A stretch of 58,664 bases of DNA, from the NCBI GenBank assembly GCA_024640405.1, contig JAHEFB010000028.1, positions 1 to 58,664 of the forward strand. The letters are read 5' to 3'. The DNA is from Alphaproteobacteria bacterium (GTDB taxonomy: Bacteria; Pseudomonadota; Alphaproteobacteria; Rhizobiales; Aestuariivirgaceae). Below the pieces are notes generated by a model. The model saw only the letters and a list, made by a program, of their open reading frames with translations, did not search any database and was not told where the DNA came from. The stretch's first letter is position 1. The number at the start of each line of letters is the position of its first letter. Below, one piece after another: positions 36,622 through 46,432 of the stretch. The translations under genes and the position numbers were made by a program.

Positions 36622-37466
36622 CCGATTTTGCCCTTTGAGTGAGCATAGGCCCAATACAATTCGCGAGCCCTGGCGTACATTGGCCCCGGTTGCAGATCGC
36701 GATCTTCTACCCTGATTATGGGCGTAACCTTCCCCCAGTTGCCGGTTGCAAACACCTCATCTGCGGTCTGGAAATCATGCCATTTCAACGAACCCTCATG
36801 TACCTTGATGCCATCTTCGCGCAGCAGGCTGATAATGCGCTGCCGGGTAATGCCGTTCAGAAAGGTTCCGTTCGGCACCGGCGTGAAGACTTCGCCATCG
36901 CGGGCATACCAGATGTTGGCGGTAGCAAGTTCGGACACGTTCGACAACGGATCCAGCATGACCGCATTGTCGAAGCCGCGAGAGCGGGCCTCACGCATGG
37001 CACGGGCAGAGTTGGGATAGTGACAGGCAGCCTTTGCATCCGTCGGCGCATACTCTAGCGATGGCCGCCGAAACGGCGAGCAGGTGACGGAAAACCCGCT
37101 GGCCGGCGGCATGGGCGCCTCATAAACCGCCAGGGCAAACCGGGTTGTATCAGGGTCGACATCCACGAACCCTTCTTCAGCCCAGTACATCGGTCGAATG
37201 TAAAGCTCGGCATCGTGGGGAAATTTCGCAATTCCCTCGCGCACAAGCGCCTCGATCTCACGGGCATCGTGCATTGGCTTCAAGCCAAATGTTCTGGCGG
37301 ATGCAACCACACGCTCACAATGCTGATCAAGGTCAGGAGCCGTACCTTCAAACGCCCGCGCACCGTCAAACACGCATGACCCCAGCCACATCGCGTGGGT
37401 CATCGGGTTTGCGACCATGGGTGGTGTGTCGTACCATTCACCGTCCATCCACGTCCATGTCGTCAT
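36618..37466 (-). CDS. Branched-chain amino acid aminotransferase-type enzyme (class IV)
   Basis: Fold-type IV PLP aminotransferase of 282 residues. SCVFDGARAFEG opens the domain, the PLP Lys is near residue 150 in TDAKAACHYPNSARA, and SNVSELATANIWY and NGTFLNGITRQRII are the phosphate-binding segments. It is close to IlvE but has KAACHYPNS where classical IlvE has KxGGNY, so a different amino-acid preference is possible. The ATG at 37466 follows GGGGAGACGAAAT. A palindromic repeat copy lies 35 bases upstream, in its promoter region. Confidence 0.87.
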   Translation of the reverse strand: MTTWTWMDGEWYDTPPMVANPMTHAMWLGSCVFDGARAFEGTAPDLDQHCERVVASARTFGLKPMHDAREIEALVREGIAKFPHDAELYIRPMYWAEEGFVDVDPDTTRFALAVYEAPMPPASGFSVTCSPFRRPSLEYAPTDAKAACHYPNSARAMREARSRGFDNAVMLDPLSNVSELATANIWYARDGEVFTPVPNGTFLNGITRQRIISLLREDGIKVHEGSLKWHDFQTADEVFATGNWGKVTPIIRVEDRDLQPGPMYARARELYWAYAHSKGKIG

Positions 37467-37501
37467 ATTTCGTCTCCCCGAGCACATTCCTGAAAAACTG
37501 T

Positions 37502-37595
37502 CAGAGCATAGGGCGTTAAATTTGCATCATCAATTGCGCCAAGTTTGCGCATTTGATGATGATCGCCTGATTCTGACTAAACGCCCTTTTCTCTG
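37502..37595. repeat. ~94-bp palindromic repeat element, copy B
   Basis: Near-perfect inverted repeat: CAGAG...CTCTG at the ends, then AGGGCGT...ACGCCCT, and ATCATCAA...TTTGATGAT inside. It is homologous over its full length to copy A at 2973-3066, with compensating changes that keep pairing (CATCATCAA/TTTGATGATG here, CACCATCAA/TTTGATGGTG there). It lies upstream of the class IV aminotransferase start. Confidence 0.8.
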
Positions 37596-37661
37596 GCTGA
37601 CAACAAGGTCAGCCTGACTGCAGAATGTGCGTGATGAGATGCCGTCCCGTCCAGCCCCAAA

Positions 37662-37690
37662 CAAAAAAACCCCGCAAATTCAAGCGGAGT
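37662..37690 (-). terminator. Intrinsic terminator for the SleB-type hydrolase gene
   Basis: On the minus strand CTCCGC, an 8-base loop, GCGGGG, then seven T residues, 36 bases past the stop codon of the hydrolase. The stem is six pairs with one G-T pair, modest but followed by a clean T-run. Confidence 0.6.
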
Positions 37691-37725
37691 ATCGGAGGAT
37701 TTTCAGCAGATGGTACGAAACGCGC

Positions 37726-38760
37726 TCAGGTGCCGTGATAAAAAATATGCCGGCCAATCTTGATAAGCCGCTTCATGGCGCCGGACCAGCTCGGGTTTAC
37801 GTAATCAGCATGATAATGCGTAGCTGTTGAAACCACACGCACATAGGCATCACCTGCCAATGCCCGGGCGGCCAGTTTCTTGGCTTTCGCCCATTCCTTC
37901 TGACCGCGCGGTGAATCATGCTTGCCGTCGCAGGCAAACGAGAATTGACAGGAGTTAAACCTGTCGGCACCGTCGTACACAACTTCGCAGATCGTGTTGG
38001 GGTAGCGCTTGGACTTTACCCTGTTGAGAATAACGTTGGCCACCGCAATCTGTCCTGCTTCGGGTTCCGAACGTGCCTCGAAGTAGATGGCGCGAGCCAA
38101 ACAGTTCTTTTCGGCAAGACGGGCCTGACGTTCCTCCAGCACCTTGCGTTTTTCATCGCGGCCCAGGCGGAAACCTGACTCCAGCTGAGAAATCGAAGGC
38201 GACGGCGGAATTGATACGAGTTCGATCCGTGTCCTGGGTTGCAACGATCCCGGCGATGGAAGTTGCGTGTCCAAAGGCGAATTCTCGAGTTCGATTTCAT
38301 CACCGACAAAATCTGACTTTCCATAACTAGCCACGATGATGCGGTTGTCGGTCGGCACGACGCGGAAATCTTCATTCACAGATTCGTCAATCAGCGAACC
38401 CTTGCTGGCAATCGTGGTGGCCGGAGATACAACATCACGCCAGTGAGCCGCTGCGGAAGAGGAGCCTGACGACAGGTTTTGCTGGCCGTTTATTTCAACA
38501 AGGCTGTTTGAGGCTGTCGCCTTGGACATGTAGTGACTGCCAACCGCAACAGCGGCAACAAATGCAAAACCAGCGCAAGCATATGACAGGATGTCCGACA
38601 CACCAATTACCTGATCAGTGTCGTCCCAACGGGAGTCGTGCCGGGCACGCATCCGCATATGTCTCTCAAAATTACTCAAACAGGCGGGCCTTTCCCTGCA
38701 AGGTCCGATACAATAGAGCCACGGCTCATCCCCAAAAGATAGCCCCATTGCATTTATCAT
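37726..38760 (-). CDS. Cell wall hydrolase, SleB/CwlJ type, membrane-anchored
   Basis: Protein of up to 344 residues. A transmembrane segment at about 57-77 (YACAGFAFVAAVAVG) places the rest in the periplasm. A charged coiled region near residues 205-220 precedes the hydrolase domain in the last 130 residues, with the catalytic Glu in RAIYFEARSEPEAGQIAVA and later CQFSFACDG and VSTATHYHADYVNPSW. In alphaproteobacteria these enzymes act in peptidoglycan remodelling rather than spore germination. The start is uncertain: the first 34 residues are unlike the family, and an internal ATG at about residue 35 (MRMRARHDSR) is possible. Confidence 0.82.
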   Translation of the reverse strand: MINAMGLSFGDEPWLYCIGPCRERPACLSNFERHMRMRARHDSRWDDTDQVIGVSDILSYACAGFAFVAAVAVGSHYMSKATASNSLVEINGQQNLSSGSSSAAAHWRDVVSPATTIASKGSLIDESVNEDFRVVPTDNRIIVASYGKSDFVGDEIELENSPLDTQLPSPGSLQPRTRIELVSIPPSPSISQLESGFRLGRDEKRKVLEERQARLAEKNCLARAIYFEARSEPEAGQIAVANVILNRVKSKRYPNTICEVVYDGADRFNSCQFSFACDGKHDSPRGQKEWAKAKKLAARALAGDAYVRVVSTATHYHADYVNPSWSGAMKRLIKIGRHIFYHGT

Positions 38761-38851
38761 AGGTTAACCATGCAGGCAAGTTTACCAGTGCCGAAAAACT
38801 GCACCTTACACAGGCATAAGGCCGGCATCGTTAACGGCGCCGTCAAACAGT

Positions 38852-41527
38852 TCAGTCGGCGCCAATCGCAACCTGTGCTGCGGCCAGCCGGGCGATGGGT
38901 ACCCGGAACGGTGAACAGGACACATAATCAAGGCCGCTTGCATGACAGAAATGCACACTTGCCGGGTCACCGCCATGTTCCCCGCAAATGCCGAGCTTGA
39001 TGTCAGGGCGTACCGAACGGCCGCGTTCGACACCGATTTTCACCAGTTCGCCGACACCTTCCACGTCAATGGACACAAATGGATCTTTTTCCCAGATCCC
39101 CTTGTTTACATAATCATTCATGAAGCGGGCAGAATCGTCTCGACTGATGCCAAACACCGTCTGGGTGAGGTCATTGGTTCCGAACGAGAAAAATTCGGCT
39201 GTGCCGGCGATGTCGCCGGCTTTCAGACAAGCGCGGGGCAGTTCAATCATGGTGCCGCACAAATATTCGATTTTCTGGCCTGATTCAGCCTCTACATCAG
39301 CATGAACACCTGAGATGATAGCCGCCACGAGATCATATTCCGCGCGGCCGCCTATCAACGGGATCATGACCTCCGGTATCGGCGCCTTGCCCGTCTTGCC
39401 GGCGGCCTCGATCACCGCCTCGAATATCGCCCGTGCCTGCATTTCCGCGATTTCCGGGTAAGTAACCGCCAGGCGACAGCCGCGATGACCCAGCATGGGG
39501 TTGAATTCATCAAGCTCGGCAACCCGCGCGCGCAGAACTTCAGGATCAATATCCAGGTTCCCGGCTACTTCCAGGATTTCTTCCTCACCATGCGGCAAAA
39601 ACTCATGCAGAGGCGGGTCCAGCAGTCGAATTGTGACCGGCAGTCCGGCCATGATCTCAAACAGTTCAACAAAATCAGCACGTTGCATCGGCAGCAGCTT
39701 TGCCAGTGCGGTACGGCGCTCGGTATCGTTGTCGGCAACAATCATCTCACGCACCGCAGATATGCGCTCATTGTCAAAGAACATGTGTTCGGTACGACAC
39801 AGCCCAATTCCTTCCGCGCCAAATTCACGCGCCATGCGAGCATCGGCCGGTGTATCGGCATTGGCACGAATACCCAACCGGCGGATGTCATCAGCCCACT
39901 GCATGAGATGCCCGAAGTCTCCGGACAGCTCAGGTTTGATGGTGGGTATTTCTCCCCGCATCACCTGGCCCGATGCTCCATCAATGGTCACAATATCGCC
40001 GGCTGCAACAGTTTGCCCCATGACGGTGAAAATCTGCTCTGCATAATTGACATGAATGGCACCGGCGCCTGAAACACAGGGTTTTCCCATGCCGCGCGCT
40101 ACAACTGCTGCATGCGAAGTCATACCGCCTCGCGTGGTCAGAATACCTTCAGCGGCATGCATGCCGTGAATGTCTTCCGGGCTGGTTTCGGTCCGCACCA
40201 GAATGACGTTGCGGCCCTGGGCCTTCGCCTGCTCCGCCTCGTCACTGTCGAAGACCACCTCGCCGCAGGCAGCGCCGGGGGAGGCCGGCAGACCGGACGC
40301 AATGATGTCCCTTTCTGCTTTCGGGTCGAGTGTCGGGTGCAGCAACTGATCCAGCGATGCAGCGTCTATTCTACCGACGGCCTCTGCCCTGGTGATCAGG
40401 CCTTCTTCTGCCATGTCCACGGCAATCTTGAGTGCCGCCTGAATCGTGCGCTTGCCCGACCGGGTCTGCAGCATCCACAACTTGCCGTCCTGTATTGTGA
40501 ACTCCAGATCCTGCATGTCGCGATAATGAGCTTCCAGCCGGTCAAAGATTGCGGTCAGCTCCGAATAGGTCTCGGGCATCAGGTCTTCCAGCGACGGATC
40601 GCTCAAACCGGCTTCGATGCGGGCTGCTTCGGTGATGTTTTGTGGTGTGCGGATACCGGCAACCACATCCTCGCCCTGCGCATTCACCAGAAACTCGCCG
40701 TACAGTTCCCTGGCCCCAGTCGAGGGATTGCGGGTAAATGCAACACCGGTGGCCGACGTGTCGCCCATATTGCCGAACACCATGGCCTGCACATTAACAG
40801 CCGTTCCCCAGTCATCAGGTATTTCATTGAGCTTGCGATAGGTGATGGCACGGGCAGACTGCCATGACTGGATAACTGCGCCTATGGCTCCCCATAGCTG
40901 TGCGTTCACGTCCTGTGGAAACGGTTCTCCGGTTTCCTCGGCTACGAAGTTCTTGAACTCCTCAATCAGGGTTGCCCATTCATCTGCTGTGACATCGGTG
41001 TCCAGTTCGTGCCCGGCCTCATCCTTGAATTCACCAAGCATGTCTTCGAAACTGTCATGGTCGAGACCCAGTACAACATCTGAATACATCTGAATGAAGC
41101 GGCGATAGCTGTCATAGGCGAAGCGCTTGTCACCGGCACGGTCTGCCAGTCCCTGCACGGTATCGTCGTTGAGGCCGAGATTCAGCACGGTATCCATCAT
41201 GCCGGGCATCGACACCCGGGCGCCGGATCGCACCGACACCAGCAACGGATTGGTCTTGTCGCCAAAACCGGCGTTGACTTTGTCTCCCACCCATTTAATG
41301 GCGGCAGAAACGTCGGCTTCTAGGCCATCGGGATAGGCTTTGTCGTTGTCGTAAAAGCCGGTGCAGACTTTGGTTGTTATTGTGAAGCCTGGAGGCACAG
41401 GTACACCGAGCTGGCACATCTCGGCGAGATTGGCGCCCTTTCCGCCCAACAGCTGCTTGTCTTTCGCGGTTCCGTCAGCCTGACCGTCGCCAAAGTGATA
41501 GACCATCTTGCCGGAAGAAGTGCTCAT
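38852..41527 (-). CDS. ppdK: Pyruvate, phosphate dikinase
   Basis: Enzyme of 891 residues, full family length, interconverting pyruvate/ATP/Pi and PEP/AMP/PPi. The ATP-grasp domain is N-terminal (GGKGANLAEM, SVRSGARVSMPGMMDTVLNL), the phospho-carrier His is about residue 472 in GGMTSHAAVVARG, and the PEP-binding TIM barrel ends with ICGEHGGDP and the catalytic Cys in SCSPFRVPIARLAAAQ. It supports gluconeogenesis from organic acids. Separated from glyS by a repeat island of about 470 bases, so the two are probably not one operon. Confidence 0.97.
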   Translation of the reverse strand: MSTSSGKMVYHFGDGQADGTAKDKQLLGGKGANLAEMCQLGVPVPPGFTITTKVCTGFYDNDKAYPDGLEADVSAAIKWVGDKVNAGFGDKTNPLLVSVRSGARVSMPGMMDTVLNLGLNDDTVQGLADRAGDKRFAYDSYRRFIQMYSDVVLGLDHDSFEDMLGEFKDEAGHELDTDVTADEWATLIEEFKNFVAEETGEPFPQDVNAQLWGAIGAVIQSWQSARAITYRKLNEIPDDWGTAVNVQAMVFGNMGDTSATGVAFTRNPSTGARELYGEFLVNAQGEDVVAGIRTPQNITEAARIEAGLSDPSLEDLMPETYSELTAIFDRLEAHYRDMQDLEFTIQDGKLWMLQTRSGKRTIQAALKIAVDMAEEGLITRAEAVGRIDAASLDQLLHPTLDPKAERDIIASGLPASPGAACGEVVFDSDEAEQAKAQGRNVILVRTETSPEDIHGMHAAEGILTTRGGMTSHAAVVARGMGKPCVSGAGAIHVNYAEQIFTVMGQTVAAGDIVTIDGASGQVMRGEIPTIKPELSGDFGHLMQWADDIRRLGIRANADTPADARMAREFGAEGIGLCRTEHMFFDNERISAVREMIVADNDTERRTALAKLLPMQRADFVELFEIMAGLPVTIRLLDPPLHEFLPHGEEEILEVAGNLDIDPEVLRARVAELDEFNPMLGHRGCRLAVTYPEIAEMQARAIFEAVIEAAGKTGKAPIPEVMIPLIGGRAEYDLVAAIISGVHADVEAESGQKIEYLCGTMIELPRACLKAGDIAGTAEFFSFGTNDLTQTVFGISRDDSARFMNDYVNKGIWEKDPFVSIDVEGVGELVKIGVERGRSVRPDIKLGICGEHGGDPASVHFCHASGLDYVSCSPFRVPIARLAAAQVAIGAD

Positions 41528-41675
41528 GTGCCTGCCTTTGTCCAGAGTCCACTAGGTGGGATGAAGTGCGGCTGTTTAAGGCCACAAACAGGCAGATATT
41601 TCAAGACGCTGCATTGCCACATCAACATATGTTTTGGTGAAGCGTGTTTACCTCGTGCATTGGGCTTTGTTTTGT

Positions 41676-41990
41676 ACCGCTCACGCAAGCAGCCCTGCAG
41701 CTGCGCTCCGCGAGGGCGGGCCTGACCGGCCCGAGGCCCGCCGGGCCTAGTTCCAAAGGTCAGCACAGCGGGATTGATGTCCGACCCCGAAGCACGAAGT
41801 GCTGAGGCAAGCGCGACTGCGCGTCGCACGAAGTGCGCCCCAGCGGAGCGCAGCCGCAAGGCTGCTGGCGTGAGCGGAACAAACCAGACCCAGCGCGCAG
41901 TGCTGAGGCAAGGCCGACTGGCCACCGCACGAAGTGCGCCCTCGCGGAGCGCGGCCGTCAGGCTGCTGGCGTGAGCGGAATAAACCTAAC
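41676..41990. repeat. Composite repeat island A
   Basis: Right part: two direct copies of a ~101-bp unit starting AGTGCTGAGGCAAG at 41798 and 41899. Each contains GCACGAAGTGCGCCC, GCGGAGCGC and GGCTGCTGGCGTGAGCGGAA. Left part (41676-41717): an inverted copy of the unit end, CCGCTCACGCAAGCAG...GCGCTCCGCGAGGGC. The middle holds a G+C-rich palindrome near 41717-41747. The same two arm sequences recur at 58139-58170 and 58613-58664 around different contents. No gene is supported here. Confidence 0.8.
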
Positions 41991-41995
41991 CTACC

Positions 41996-44110
41996 CTACC
42001 CTTCGATTTTCGAGAAATCGGCCACGGCGAGGGTGGCCTCGCGAATGCGGTTCAGCAACTTCAGGCGGTTTTCGCGAAAAGTCGGGTCGTCTGCGTTGAC
42101 GGTCACCTTGTCGAAAAACTGATCAACCGGCCCGCGCAATTTTGCGATATGGCCCATGGCGGAAACAAAATCTTCCGCCTCGACTGCCCGCTTGGCATTG
42201 GCTTCGGACTGCGATACCGCCCGGTTCAGGTCCTTTTCATCGCCTTGCAGCAGAAGCTTGGTTTCCGGCATGCCAGTGAACCTTTGGCCGTCCTTTTTTT
42301 CCTCGATCTTCAGAATGTTGGATGCCCGCTTGACACCTGCCAGCAGGTTCCGGCCGTCGTCTGTGTCCAGGAATGCCGATAGTGCTTCGACACGCCGCAC
42401 AATCATCAGGAGATCGTCCTGATTACCAAGTGCAAACACGGCATCGATCAGGTCGTGCCGGGTGCCGCCTTCTCGCAGATACACTTTCAGACGATCGGCA
42501 AAGAACGACAACAAGTCAGCCGGCGCATCGCTTTCGGGCACTTCGGACATCGGCGGCTCGTCCTCGCCGACTTCTGATTCAGCCTGCATTGCATCAACTA
42601 TCGGCCGGATTGCAACATTGATCAGAGGAAGCAGCTGCAACCGCAACTCACCTTCCAGCACGGTACGAATGACACCAAGTGCAGCACGCCTCAGGGCATA
42701 CGGATCCTTGGAACCAGTGGGTTTTTCATCGATGGCCCAGAAGCCGACCAGCGTGTCGATCTTGTCAGCCAGCGCTACAGCCTGTGCAACCTTGCCGGAC
42801 GGCACGTCATCAGACGGGCCCTGAGGTTTGTAGTGGTCGCGTATGGCGGTCTGGACATCCTCGTCCAGTCCCTCGGCCCTGGCATAGTAACTGCCCATCA
42901 AGCCCTGAAGTTCCGGAAACTCCCCGACCATTTCGGTAACCAGATCGGCCTTGGCCAGTTTCGCTGCCAGTTTTGCCCGGATCTCATCAGCACCGATGGT
43001 TTTGGCGATTTCGCCGGCCAGTGCTTCAATCCGGCCGACACGCTCAGCCTGTGTCCCCAGCTTTGCGTGGAAGGTAATTTTTTCAAGCTGCGGCAGGCGG
43101 TCTTCGAGTCTTATCTTTTTGTCCTGCTCCCAGAAGAAGCGCGCATCGGACAGCCGCGCTGCGATGACCTTGTTGTTGCCCGCGATAATCTTCTGGCCAC
43201 CATCCCTGGCAATCAGGTTTGAAACCAGCAAATAGTGATTTGACAGATTTCCGGCCTTGTCGGTGAGTGCAAAACATTTCTGATGACTCTTGATGGAAGA
43301 GACAATCACTTCTGCGGGCACGTCCAGGAAGCTCTTGTGAAACTCACCCATCAGCACGACCGGCCATTCTACAAGACCGGCAACCTCGGCCAGCAGACCG
43401 TCATCCTCGATCAGCTGAAGGCCCTTGGCGAAGGCGAGGTTAGCAGCTTCGGTGCGAATGGCCTGCCTGCGCTCAGCTGAATCCAGCATGACATGAGCCG
43501 ACCGCAGCGACTGCTCATAATCATCGTACGCTGTGACCGTGATTTGATCCGGGTTCAGGAAGCGATGGCCACGCGTGAAGTTATTCGACTGGATGCCGTC
43601 TATTTCAAACGGCACCACTTCACCGTCAAAAACACACAGAATGGACTGCAGCGGCCGGACCCAGCGCAGGCTGCCGGAACCCCAGCGCATGGACTTTGGC
43701 CACGGGAATTTGCGCACCACACCCGGGATGACTTCGGAGATCACATCAGTAGTGTCTCTGCCCGGCTTGTCGATACGAACCACATAAAAGGCGCCCTTGC
43801 CCTTCTTGTCTTCTTCAACGTCGCATTGATCGAGCGTGACACCGGCAGATTTCAGAAACCCCTGAACAGCCTGTTCGGGAGCATCGATGCGCGGACCCTT
43901 GCGTTCTTCTTTCTGATCGGCAGTGCGAATGGCCAGTCCATCCACGCACAGGGTAAGGCGGCGCGGCGTAACATGCGCCCTGGCGCCTTCATAAGCCAGG
44001 CCCAGTTCAACCAACTCGTCGGTGACAAGTTTCTGCAGATCAGCCGCGGCTCGGGCCTGCATGCGGGCCGGAATTTCTTCGGAAAACAGTTCAAGCAGGA
44101 GTTCAGCCAT
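41996..44110 (-). CDS. glyS: Glycine--tRNA ligase beta subunit
   Basis: Protein of 704 residues beginning [18 protein letters not shown], the hallmark N-terminus of GlyS. It contains an HD-like central region and a C-terminal anticodon-binding domain ([38 protein letters not shown]). It pairs with GlyQ to charge tRNA-Gly. The ATG at 44110 lies inside the end of glyQ (8-base overlap), which supports coupled translation; the longer frame to 44173 is rejected. Confidence 0.97.
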   Translation of the reverse strand: MAELLLELFSEEIPARMQARAAADLQKLVTDELVELGLAYEGARAHVTPRRLTLCVDGLAIRTADQKEERKGPRIDAPEQAVQGFLKSAGVTLDQCDVEEDKKGKGAFYVVRIDKPGRDTTDVISEVIPGVVRKFPWPKSMRWGSGSLRWVRPLQSILCVFDGEVVPFEIDGIQSNNFTRGHRFLNPDQITVTAYDDYEQSLRSAHVMLDSAERRQAIRTEAANLAFAKGLQLIEDDGLLAEVAGLVEWPVVLMGEFHKSFLDVPAEVIVSSIKSHQKCFALTDKAGNLSNHYLLVSNLIARDGGQKIIAGNNKVIAARLSDARFFWEQDKKIRLEDRLPQLEKITFHAKLGTQAERVGRIEALAGEIAKTIGADEIRAKLAAKLAKADLVTEMVGEFPELQGLMGSYYARAEGLDEDVQTAIRDHYKPQGPSDDVPSGKVAQAVALADKIDTLVGFWAIDEKPTGSKDPYALRRAALGVIRTVLEGELRLQLLPLINVAIRPIVDAMQAESEVGEDEPPMSEVPESDAPADLLSFFADRLKVYLREGGTRHDLIDAVFALGNQDDLLMIVRRVEALSAFLDTDDGRNLLAGVKRASNILKIEEKKDGQRFTGMPETKLLLQGDEKDLNRAVSQSEANAKRAVEAEDFVSAMGHIAKLRGPVDQFFDKVTVNADDPTFRENRLKLLNRIREATLAVADFSKIEG

Positions 44111-45032
44111 CGACTTGTGCACTCCCGCCTGCCGTTCTGGCCCAGGCCTCACAGCAGCCCTTGGCCAGGTCACGGACCCGCAGTATGTATGCCTGACGCT
44201 CGGTTACCGAGATCACACCGCGCGCATCGAGCAGATTGAATACATGCGATGCCTTGATGCACTGGTCATAGGCAGGCAGGGCCATGAGATGTCTACTGCC
44301 CTTGTCACCTGCCGCCAGCAGTGCCTTGCATTCTGCTTCGGCATACCTGAACTGCTCCAGCAACGCGCTGGTGTTGGCATGTTCAAAATTGTGTCTGGAG
44401 TATTCCTGTTCGGCCTGCAGGAAAACATCGCCATAAGACACGCGATCATCGCCCTCAGCGCCATTGTAATTCAGATCGTAGACGTTATCGACGCCCTGTA
44501 CATACATTGCCAGGCGCTCAAGGCCGTAGGTCAACTCTCCTGAAACCGGATTGCAGTCCATACCGCCAACCTGCTGGAAATAGGTAAACTGCGACACTTC
44601 CATGCCATCGCACCACACTTCCCAGCCGAGCCCCCAGGCTCCCAGTGTCGGGCTTTCCCAGTCATCCTCCACAAAACGGATATCATGGTTGTCCCGATCT
44701 ATGCCGATGGCATAAAGCGAACCCAAATAGAGTTCCTGCAAATCCGGCGGTGATGGTTTCAGGATTACCTGATACTGGTAGTAGTGCTGCAACCGGTTGG
44801 GATTTTCGCCATATCGGCCGTCCTTGGGCCGGCGCGACGGCTGGACATAGGCTGCCTTCCACGGATTCGGCCCGACCGAGCGCAACGTGGTCGCCGGATG
44901 AAATGTTCCGGCGCCGACTTCCATGTCATAAGGTTGCAAGATCACACAGCCTTGCGCCGCCCAGTAATTATGCAGGGTGAGAATCAGGTCCTGGAAAGAT
45001 TTCTCGGGATTTAAGCCGAAGGGCGCAGTCAT
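44103..45032 (-). CDS. glyQ: Glycine--tRNA ligase alpha subunit
   Basis: Class II synthetase subunit of 309 residues with [18 protein letters not shown] at its start, [44 protein letters not shown] and [17 protein letters not shown], all diagnostic of GlyQ. The ATG at 45032 is the family start; the frame is open 25 codons upstream without a match. Operon order is the small 59-aa gene, glyQ, glyS on the minus strand. Confidence 0.97.
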   Translation of the reverse strand: MTAPFGLNPEKSFQDLILTLHNYWAAQGCVILQPYDMEVGAGTFHPATTLRSVGPNPWKAAYVQPSRRPKDGRYGENPNRLQHYYQYQVILKPSPPDLQELYLGSLYAIGIDRDNHDIRFVEDDWESPTLGAWGLGWEVWCDGMEVSQFTYFQQVGGMDCNPVSGELTYGLERLAMYVQGVDNVYDLNYNGAEGDDRVSYGDVFLQAEQEYSRHNFEHANTSALLEQFRYAEAECKALLAAGDKGSRHLMALPAYDQCIKASHVFNLLDARGVISVTERQAYILRVRDLAKGCCEAWARTAGGSAQVDG

Positions 45033-45202
45033 CTTGAAAATGCTTTGAAAAGCTTCTGGGTCGCCAGAAGCAGTGAATCGCTGGCGGGAACCTATTGTGC
45101 AGACCAACCCCGGTCAAGCGGCCAGCCGCATGAAACCTGCATGCAGGCGAGATCCGCTTTTCGAGCTCCCATGCACCTATGTCGCGTTAGAATCTGAACC
45201 CG

Positions 45203-45382
45203 CTAGTCTTCGGGATAGTATATGCCGGTTTTCGGGTCCTGGCGCAGTCGCGCGGTTTTGACAGTGTGGCGTTCGTTGGTCTTTACCTTGACAGCAGACC
45301 TGGCCTGCATATCCGAGAGCCTGCGTGCCACCGTATAAGACAGCGCAATTCCGACACCGGCCAGCAAGATTTTGTAGATCAT
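45203..45382 (-). CDS. Small hypothetical membrane-anchored protein (59 residues)
   Basis: Minus-strand frame starting MIYKILLAGVGIALSYTVA (one likely membrane helix, residues 3-19), followed by a basic region with ARRLSDMQARSAVKVKTNER and ending in DPKTGIYYPED. AAGGA lies about 11 bases upstream. It sits between the S49 peptidase gene and glyQ on the same strand. The coherent composition (membrane anchor, basic tail, YYPED end) supports a real gene. I do not know its function. Confidence 0.6.
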   Translation of the reverse strand: MIYKILLAGVGIALSYTVARRLSDMQARSAVKVKTNERHTVKTARLRQDPKTGIYYPED

Positions 45383-45423
45383 CTTTTCATTGTTCCTTCA
45401 AACGGCCCCGCCCGTTTCAACTC

Positions 45424-46323
45424 TCACAATCCGTAACGAGACCATAAAGCGCGTTCTTCTGCAAGCGCTAGTGCACTGGACGCGACTCCTTGTCCGGCAG
45501 CCATCGCAGCACTGTCAACCGACGACCCGCCTCCGGGCAACAGGAGCTTGCGCAGCGAAAACCCGCTTTTGGCTTCAATGGTCTTGATGATGACATCTTC
45601 GCCAAACTTGCTCTGCAATACCTCCTGCAATGTCCCGATACCGTCTATCAGGCCGCGTTCAAGAGCTTTGTCTCCTGCCCAGAACAGTCCGGAGAACAGT
45701 TCCGCTTCCTCGCCCTTGAGCTGTGCCTCACGGCGCGAACGCACGATATCCTTGAATGCGTCATGCACGTCCAGCTGCAGCGATTTTAGGTGTGCGACAT
45801 CTTCCTTCTTTTCCGGCAGGAACGGATCCAGCACTGATTTGTTGGATCCGGCTGTGTGCACGCGGCGTTCAACGCCAAGTTTCTTGATGGCGGCGGCAAA
45901 ACCGAAACCTGCCGAAATGACGCCAATCGAACCCACCACGGAACTGCGATCGGCAAATATTTCATCACCCGACACCGCCAGCAGGTAACCGCCGGACGCA
46001 GCCACGTCCTCGCAGAACACCAGGACCGTGACTTCATGCTTTTTTGCAAGCTGGCGAATACGGTTGAATATCAGCGTCGACTGCACCGGCGAACCGCCAG
46101 GTGAATTTATTGACAGAGCGACTGCCGACAAGCCGGGTACGGCGAATGCCTGTTCCAGTGTTTCCTCCACTCCGGCCATGGAGATGGACGGGTTTATGGG
46201 ACTGGACACACCGATGGCACCTTTCAGGCGGACATGGGCGACGAATTTTCGCTTGCCCCGCAACAACCGCGTCAGCCAGCCGGCGTTTTTTTTCTTCTTC
46301 TTGTTCGATTTGCGAAAAACCAT
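45424..46323 (-). CDS. S49-family signal peptide peptidase (SppA/SohB-like)
   Basis: Protein of 299 residues of the SppA fold. The nucleophile Ser is about residue 111 in CEDVAASGGYLLAVSGDEIF, ADRSSVVGSIGVIS follows, and the general-base Lys region is in SGLFWAGDKALERGLIDGIG. The short single-domain length fits SohB-like enzymes that degrade cleaved signal peptides or membrane-protein fragments. The N-terminus has a Lys-rich stretch (KSNKKKKKNAG) but no clear signal peptide. Downstream on the same strand is the small 59-aa gene. Confidence 0.9.
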   Translation of the reverse strand: MVFRKSNKKKKKNAGWLTRLLRGKRKFVAHVRLKGAIGVSSPINPSISMAGVEETLEQAFAVPGLSAVALSINSPGGSPVQSTLIFNRIRQLAKKHEVTVLVFCEDVAASGGYLLAVSGDEIFADRSSVVGSIGVISAGFGFAAAIKKLGVERRVHTAGSNKSVLDPFLPEKKEDVAHLKSLQLDVHDAFKDIVRSRREAQLKGEEAELFSGLFWAGDKALERGLIDGIGTLQEVLQSKFGEDVIIKTIEAKSGFSLRKLLLPGGGSSVDSAAMAAGQGVASSALALAEERALWSRYGL

Positions 46324-46432
46324 GCGCAGGTCGCCTTTTGAGTAAATTGTAAAATGTGCAGTCTGGTGCCGGAGCCAACATGGTGAACCATGATGGAAAG
46401 CTCAAGTGTCCGAGAAACTCAGAACCTGCAGA

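Noticed and set aside
39485..40867. Several 180-250-residue frames antisense to ppdK
   Set aside because: They lie wholly opposite a strongly conserved gene and have Arg/Ser/His-rich shadow composition without start signals.
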